64,000 nucleotides of DNA. Origin: Dyadobacter sp. CY356 (GTDB taxonomy: Bacteria; Bacteroidota; Bacteroidia; Cytophagales; Spirosomataceae). The stretch is taken from NCBI RefSeq assembly GCF_021440195.1, contig NZ_JAJTSZ010000009.1, positions 1 through 64,000 of the forward strand. The letters are read 5' to 3'. Both the position numbers and the translations under genes were made by a program. Under the pieces are notes generated by a model that worked only from the letters and a program-made list of their open reading frames with translations, searched no databases and was not told the origin of the DNA. Positions 59,261-64,000 of this stretch are shown here, piece by piece (the first letter of the stretch is position 1; every line of letters begins with the position of its first letter).

Positions 59261-60122
59261 AGGTATTTAAGTCAGTAAATTCAAGATTGGACCAGGTTAA
59301 AGCCCCTTCTGAAATCGATTTTTCGTATTCGGAATATTGAGATAATAAAACTTTGGCAGGCGCAAAATCAGCATCATAACAGGCCAGCGCAGCAGCTTCC
59401 TGATTTGGCGTTTGACCTGATTCAAATAAGTGCCTCATGTCAGATAAAAGTGCCTCATTCATGAATTTACTCACCAGACGCCATACGTTAGGCGCCACTG
59501 AGCGACCGGCTGCCCAGCGCTCATGTGCAAAATCTGAAAGGATAAGTGCCAGATTTGCATTTTCTCTTTCTTCCAGACCAGTTATAAAATGGACTGGTTT
59601 GTCATTGAAAATCGTTTTTAAAACAAGCTGGTTCCAGGCAAGTTCACTAAAATATTTGGCAGGATACGGATTGTGTAACGCAATGGCGTCAAATACAAAA
59701 CCCATATTGGAACGAACTGCATCCGTTGCTCTGAAAAGCCATTGTTCAGGATATGCCAAAACCGGAAGAGCGGAATAAAGCGCCACCAGTTCATTCATTT
59801 CTGCTGTATCAAAAAGTGTTTCAATATTTTTGATAAAAGACTCTTTTTCCGTTTCGTCCAGTTGTGTTAATAACCAAACGCGCGACAAACGGACCAGGCT
59901 CCATCCATTAACTGAAAAACCGGGAACAATATCATCAAGTGCTTTTTCTTCCTCTATCTCAACATTGACTATTTTTTTTGACAAAAAACGGGGAGAAGAA
60001 ACAAATGCGGTCATTAACTCAATGGGTGAGGCATTTCCCTTTTCAGTCAACCAATCTGACTCGGTATCAGAAGTATTCTGGCTGATGATTTCCCAGAGCG
60101 TTTTATTTATGAGGTGTGACAT
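59238..60122 (-). CDS. eboA: EboA-domain protein
   Basis: A 294-residue mostly helical protein of the EboA family, which has no known catalytic motif. The recognisable conserved segments are YPEQWLFRATDAVRSNMGFVFDAIALHNPYPAKYFSELAWNQLVLKTIFNDKPVHFITGLEERENANLALILSDFAHERWAAGRSVAPNVWRLVSKFM near 118-219. Order and strand relative to eboB-F support the call. Upstream, 197 bases separate it from the MgtC gene; a plausible start for the operon, though no clean -7 box was found. Confidence 0.88.
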   Translation of the reverse strand: MSHLINKTLWEIISQNTSDTESDWLTEKGNASPIELMTAFVSSPRFLSKKIVNVEIEEEKALDDIVPGFSVNGWSLVRLSRVWLLTQLDETEKESFIKNIETLFDTAEMNELVALYSALPVLAYPEQWLFRATDAVRSNMGFVFDAIALHNPYPAKYFSELAWNQLVLKTIFNDKPVHFITGLEERENANLALILSDFAHERWAAGRSVAPNVWRLVSKFMNEALLSDMRHLFESGQTPNQEAAALACYDADFAPAKVLLSQYSEYEKSISEGALTWSNLEFTDLNTYVPTLQR

Positions 60123-60319
60123 AATTTAATTAAAAAGTCAGTTCAGACAAGTTGTCTTCAACTGTTTAAGAAATGGGTTATGGGTACCGGTATTTTTTCA
60201 AACACCATTTTTTTTATACTGGTTTAATGATAACGTTTTTATTTGTACATGTGTCTCATTTTCTGAGTCAAATCGTAAAATCTAAGCAAAAATTAATACC
60301 AAAAAATAACCGGAGTTTA

Positions 60320-60949
60320 CTAAAAGTCAAATTCTATAATGTCGGTATCATTTAAAAGATATTCTGTCAGTTTTTCGTGCGTCACGTTCGAGCCTTGCAG
60401 TAACCAGTTTCCTGTAATATGATTCCCCGATCTATTCTGTTCCGCACCAAGAATGGTCAGACCATAAAGTTTAAAAAGCTCCTCATAATCTTTAAGCGTT
60501 TTCTTGTGATAAATGCTCATCAAACGATAACTCCTGATCTGGTTTTTGTTTCTGATCCACTTCTGGATTGGTGATAAAATAACCAGGCACATCCCCGAAA
60601 CAAGAAAAGCATATAGCGCAATCACATAAAACCCGGCACCGATGGCCATACCCAATGCAGCTGTCACCCAAACAATGGCTGCTGTGGTGATACCGACAAC
60701 CCGGTTGTTTTCACGGAAAATAATTCCCGCACCGATAAAACCGATCCCTGTGACAATGTTGGCGGCAACCCGGCCGGCATCACCGCTGATCCGGATGGAT
60801 ACCAGGGTAAAAAGCGTTGAACCAACAGCAATTAAAATCAGAGTCCGTAATCCGGCAGACTTGCTCCGGTATTCTCTCTCGGCACCGATGATCGCACCCA
60901 GAAAAAAAGAAAAAAGCAGCTTATAAAGGTCTTCGGTATAAAACTCCAT
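60320..60949 (-). CDS. MgtC/SapB-family membrane protein
   Basis: A 209-residue inner-membrane protein. The N-terminal 130 residues form the MgtC/SapB domain with the family signature FFLGAIIGAEREYRSKSAGLRTLILIAVGSTLFTLVSI and VAANIVTGIGFIGAGIIFRENNRVVGITTAAIVWVTAALGMAIGAG. The C-terminal 80 residues are an ACT-like soluble part. MgtC-type proteins influence Mg homeostasis and ATP synthase; the exact role in Bacteroidota is unknown. It is co-directional with eboA but 197 bases upstream of it and probably a separate unit. Confidence 0.9.
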   Translation of the reverse strand: MEFYTEDLYKLLFSFFLGAIIGAEREYRSKSAGLRTLILIAVGSTLFTLVSIRISGDAGRVAANIVTGIGFIGAGIIFRENNRVVGITTAAIVWVTAALGMAIGAGFYVIALYAFLVSGMCLVILSPIQKWIRNKNQIRSYRLMSIYHKKTLKDYEELFKLYGLTILGAEQNRSGNHITGNWLLQGSNVTHEKLTEYLLNDTDIIEFDF

Positions 60950-60970
60950 GGAATCAGTTCATTCGTTTAT

Positions 60971-61018
60971 TTGACTGAAAAGCCGGAAAATTATAAAATC
61001 TCCCGGCTTTTCAGTCAA
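60971..61018 (-). terminator. Terminator of the aminopeptidase P gene
   Basis: TTGACTGAAAAGCCGG pairs perfectly with CCGGCTTTTCAGTCAA (16 bp) around a 16-base A/T-rich loop, 13 bases after the stop codon on the minus strand. Confidence 0.85.
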
Positions 61019-61030
61019 ATTTTATAATTT

Positions 61031-62320
61031 TCAGGAATTCATGATTTCTTCAATTTCCTCTGCTTCGATAGGAATATGTCCCATCAAATCAATATTTCCA
61101 TCGGCGGTGATCAAGATATTATTTTCAAGTCTAATTCCTAAACCTTCTTCTTTGATGTAAATCCCGGGTTCGCAGGTGAAGACCATTCCAGGTTCAAAAC
61201 GGCGGTATTTATTTCCTACATCATGAATATCAAGTCCAAGAAAATGTGAGTTTCCGTGCGGGAAATATTTCTTATATGCTGGCCAGTCCGGATCCTGTTT
61301 TTCAATATCATGTTTGGTGATCAATCCCAAACCAAGTAATTCGCTTTCCATAATTTTGCCGACTTCCACATGATATTCGTCCCAAAGTCCGCCTGTAACA
61401 AGCATATTTCTTGACGCTTTGAAAACACGTAAAACTGCATCATACACATCACGCTGACGTTTTGTAAAACGGCCATTTACAGGTATACTCCTCGACAAAT
61501 CAGAGCCGTAATTTGCGTATTCCGCTGCGACATCCAATAAAATCACATCACCGTCCTTACAAGTTTTGTCATTTTGAACATAATGCAAAACACAGGCATT
61601 TGCACCAGAAGCGATGATGGGCTGATAGGCAAAACCTTTTGAACGGTTTCGGATAAATTCATGAAGCAATTCTGCTTCAATCTCAAATTCCTCAACGCCG
61701 GGTTTTACAAATTTCAACAATCGCTCAAAACCAAGTTTTGTAATATCACAGGCTTTTTGCATCAAAGCAATTTCCTGCGGCTGTTTGATCGCGCGAAGCT
61801 GGTGCATCACCGGAGCTAATCTCAGTAACTGATGCAAAGGATATTTTTCCTTAAATTCTGTTATGAAACGTACATCACGGGTTATGACCGGAGAATCGTT
61901 TCTTGTGTGTTCGTTTGAATTGAGATACACGTTTTCAGCTTCGTAAACGATATTTCTGAAAACGGTTTCATATTGATGTGTCCAGTAAATCGTCTGGATT
62001 CCTGATACTTCCCGCGCCTGTTCCTTCGACAATTTTTCACCTTCCCAAACGGCGATCAGTTCATTTGTTTCACGCACAAACAAAACTTCTCTGAACTTTT
62101 CATCCGGATGCCCCGGAAAAACCAGCAAAACCGTTTCCTCCTGATCTACACCCGTCAGATAGAAAAGATCCGTATTTTGGCGAAAACCCATGGAACCGTC
62201 TGCGTTCGTAGGCATAATGTCATTGGAATTAAGGATGGCCAATGATTTTGCCTTTAACAAACTGGAAAGTCTGCGCCGATTTTCTATAAACAGGTTTTTA
62301 TCAATGGCGGAATAACGCAT
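61031..62320 (-). CDS. Aminopeptidase P family protein (M24B, Xaa-Pro)
   Basis: A 429-residue dimetal aminopeptidase with the AMP_N domain (1-160; MPTNADGSMGFRQNTDLFYLTGV) and the pita-bread catalytic domain. Metal ligands: VILLDVAAEYANYGSDLSRS near 254-273 (two Asp), PHGNSHFLGLDIHD near 348-361 (His), FTCEPGIYIKEEG near 376 (Glu) and GIRLENNILIT near 393 (Glu). It removes N-terminal residues preceding proline in the cytosol. The layout and length fit PepP. Confidence 0.95.
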   Translation of the reverse strand: MRYSAIDKNLFIENRRRLSSLLKAKSLAILNSNDIMPTNADGSMGFRQNTDLFYLTGVDQEETVLLVFPGHPDEKFREVLFVRETNELIAVWEGEKLSKEQAREVSGIQTIYWTHQYETVFRNIVYEAENVYLNSNEHTRNDSPVITRDVRFITEFKEKYPLHQLLRLAPVMHQLRAIKQPQEIALMQKACDITKLGFERLLKFVKPGVEEFEIEAELLHEFIRNRSKGFAYQPIIASGANACVLHYVQNDKTCKDGDVILLDVAAEYANYGSDLSRSIPVNGRFTKRQRDVYDAVLRVFKASRNMLVTGGLWDEYHVEVGKIMESELLGLGLITKHDIEKQDPDWPAYKKYFPHGNSHFLGLDIHDVGNKYRRFEPGMVFTCEPGIYIKEEGLGIRLENNILITADGNIDLMGHIPIEAEEIEEIMNS

Positions 62321-62498
62321 AAGCTTTAATTTTTGTAACTGGTAATTTAATTCGTAAAATTACGTTTTCCTTCTTAAATAATATAAAAGAAAAGTCAAAG
62401 TAATCCATGAGAGCGGTCATTCATGAAGAAATTCAAAATTACCTGTTATCTTGGAATAAGATTAGTACGCAGGCAACCTAACAACTTTTAAACAATCA

Positions 62499-64000
62499 AT
62501 GAAGCGAATTTTCCTACTGGCACTTTTGTGTGTCCCGGCATTACTATCTGCACAGCCGAAGTACTGGATATATCTGAAAGATAAAAATTTAGACAATTCC
62601 CCTGCTGTTTCTCAACTTACGTTGGAAACGCGCCAAAAATTTAACCTTGGCATTGACGATACAGATTTGCCGGTTCGCGCAGATTATCAAAAGCAGCTGC
62701 AAGATATTTCGGTTAAAATTGCCAACCGTTCCAAATGGCTGAATGCAGTTTCTGCGGTACTTACTTCGGCACAGGCTCAGGAAGTTCGGGAATTAGGTTT
62801 CGTGAAAGAAGTAGTTCCGATGACGTCCGGTTTTTACATTGCTCAAACTAAACCGGTTGAGCGTGCTCAAATGGCCCAGGTTATGTCGCAGGTTCAGGCC
62901 AATGCTTTTCAAAAAGCTGGAATTAATGGAAAAGATGTTACCATAGGCGTTATTGATGCCGGATTTTACGGAGCCGATTCGTCGCTTTCGTTAAAGCATA
63001 TTTTTTCAAATAAAAGAATTCTGGGGATTCATGATTATGTAAAACCAGGAAGATCCGGCGAGTTGCTTTTCAGTACCGCTGAATCTTTTTCAGATATGCA
63101 CGGAACAGAAGTTTTGACGGCGATATCGGGCATCGACAACCAGGATCAAATGCAATATGGTTTGGCTTTGAACTCGAAATTTTATCTGGCCCGCACTGAT
63201 TACTCTTTGCGTGAATGGCGCGGTGAGGAAGATAACTGGATTGCTGCGATGGAATGGATGGATAGCCTGGGGGTTCGTTTGATCAACACTTCGCTGGGTT
63301 ATGCCAAAGGATTTTCTGATCCGTCAGAAAATTACAAGCCCTCCCAAATGGATGGTAAAACGAGTGCTATCACGCGTGCAGCACAAATTGCGGCGGATAG
63401 AAAAGGTATTATGATCGTGGTTTCTGCGGGAAATGAAGGAGAAGATAAAAGCTGGGGAATTATTTCTGCTCCGGCAGATGCAAGAGGTGTTTTATCCATT
63501 GGTGCAACGAATGCAAAACTTTGGAACCGGATCGGGTATAGCAGCGTCGGCCCGGAATTTTTGAATTATGTCAAACCGAATGTATCCTGTTTCTCTTTGT
63601 ATGGAACTTCACTTTCTGCTCCTGTTATTACCGGTTTTGCTGCCTGTATGATGCAGGTTAATCCAAAACTTTCAAACAAAGAAGTTATAGAACTTATTGA
63701 AAAATCGGCTCATTTATATCCTTACGGCAATAATTATGTAGGTTATGGTGTGCCGCTTGCATCGCGTGCTCTGGCATTGGCAAGAGCGCCTTATTTACCA
63801 AATCATTCCAAACTGGTTACGGCAACGGGCAGAAATTGTGAAGTGGATGTAACGACAGACGAAAATCTGGTTGCCATTTACAGAAAGAAAAACAATAAGG
63901 ATGTGATCTCTCAGCAAACCGCAAAAGTGCAGAACGGAAAAATATCACTGAAACGCCAGAATGGTGAGCATTTCACAACAATTGATCTGAAAGATTACGC
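62499..64000 (+). CDS. Subtilisin-type serine protease (S8), 3' end outside the window
   Basis: An open frame that continues past the right edge (500 codons visible). It starts MKRIFLLALLCVPALLSAQ, a signal peptide. The catalytic triad is visible: Asp in VTIGVIDAGFYGADS near 149, His in FSDMHGTEVLTAISG near 205 and Ser in YGTSLSAPVITGFAACM near 369, with the oxyanion Asn in VVSAGNEGE near 310. A propeptide of about 125 residues precedes the catalytic domain. The C-terminus, possibly with a T9SS sorting domain, cannot be seen. It is divergent from the aminopeptidase P gene. Confidence 0.9.
   Translation, partial: MKRIFLLALLCVPALLSAQPKYWIYLKDKNLDNSPAVSQLTLETRQKFNLGIDDTDLPVRADYQKQLQDISVKIANRSKWLNAVSAVLTSAQAQEVRELGFVKEVVPMTSGFYIAQTKPVERAQMAQVMSQVQANAFQKAGINGKDVTIGVIDAGFYGADSSLSLKHIFSNKRILGIHDYVKPGRSGELLFSTAESFSDMHGTEVLTAISGIDNQDQMQYGLALNSKFYLARTDYSLREWRGEEDNWIAAMEWMDSLGVRLINTSLGYAKGFSDPSENYKPSQMDGKTSAITRAAQIAADRKGIMIVVSAGNEGEDKSWGIISAPADARGVLSIGATNAKLWNRIGYSSVGPEFLNYVKPNVSCFSLYGTSLSAPVITGFAACMMQVNPKLSNKEVIELIEKSAHLYPYGNNYVGYGVPLASRALALARAPYLPNHSKLVTATGRNCEVDVTTDENLVAIYRKKNNKDVISQQTAKVQNGKISLKRQNGEHFTTIDLKDY

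Overview
The window looks like a chromosomal segment of a Bacteroidota bacterium, most likely Cytophagales (Spirosomaceae, Dyadobacter-like). The taxon is inferred from gene content: a sigma/FecR/STN signalling set, many SPII lipoproteins, GH105 and KduI/KduD/UxaB uronate catabolism, a complete ebo cluster, TAnnTTTG-type -7 boxes and weak Shine-Dalgarno sequences. No rRNA, tRNA, CRISPR array, phage or insertion sequence was seen. The only transposase-like gene is a REP-associated (RAYT) one.

Region by region. (1) 0.3-7.6 kb: a TrpF-like protein lacking the usual catalytic residues, a PspC/LiaF-type envelope-stress trio, a VanX-type dipeptidase, and an ECF sigma / FecR anti-sigma / STN-domain surface protein operon. 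(2) 7.7-16.9 kb: housekeeping and mixed genes (NAD synthase, a lipoprotein, a LolC/E-like permease, methionine aminotransferase, a redoxin-like protein, a GH31 glycosidase, a Nudix hydrolase). (3) 16.9-26.8 kb: a pectin/galacturonate locus. A LacI regulator diverges from kduD-kduI. A second unit holds two KdgF-like cupins (one cytosolic, one secreted), GH105, uxaB, an ExuT-like transporter and an NTF2-like protein. A 24-bp inverted-repeat operator lies before each of these units and again before a GntR regulator at 47.5 kb. (4) 26.8-43.8 kb: a REP array with its RAYT gene, an ATP-grasp enzyme, leucyl aminopeptidase, a second GH105, an M28 peptidase, a lone acyl carrier protein, a 4 x 261-bp tandem repeat rich in hairpins, an AraC/PhyH divergent pair, a HAD phosphatase, an SDR behind twin TetR-type operators, a soluble sugar dehydrogenase and a beta-lactamase-family protein. 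(5) 43.9-53.0 kb: a DEAD-box helicase, a frameshifted GH88/105-type gene, the GntR regulator, a beta-barrel lipoprotein, a sialidase-fold protein, GpsA and a second sugar dehydrogenase. (6) 53.1-60.1 kb: a complete eboA-B-C-D-E-F cluster on the minus strand. (7) 60.3-64 kb: MgtC-like protein, aminopeptidase P and a subtilisin running off the right edge.

How the genes work together: KdgF, KduI and KduD turn unsaturated galacturonate released by GH105 into 2-keto-3-deoxygluconate. UxaB belongs to the parallel route for saturated galacturonate, and the ExuT-like MFS protein imports hexuronates. UxaA, UxaC, KdgK, KdgA, pectate lyases and SusC/D are not in the window. The ebo cluster is a known but mechanistically unresolved system linked to metabolite transport toward the periplasm. 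No biosynthetic cluster for its cargo is adjacent.

A recurring theme is repeat DNA placed between genes: REPs, long palindromes between convergent genes, and several families of very short hairpins (stem 4-9, loop 2-6) in at least five places.
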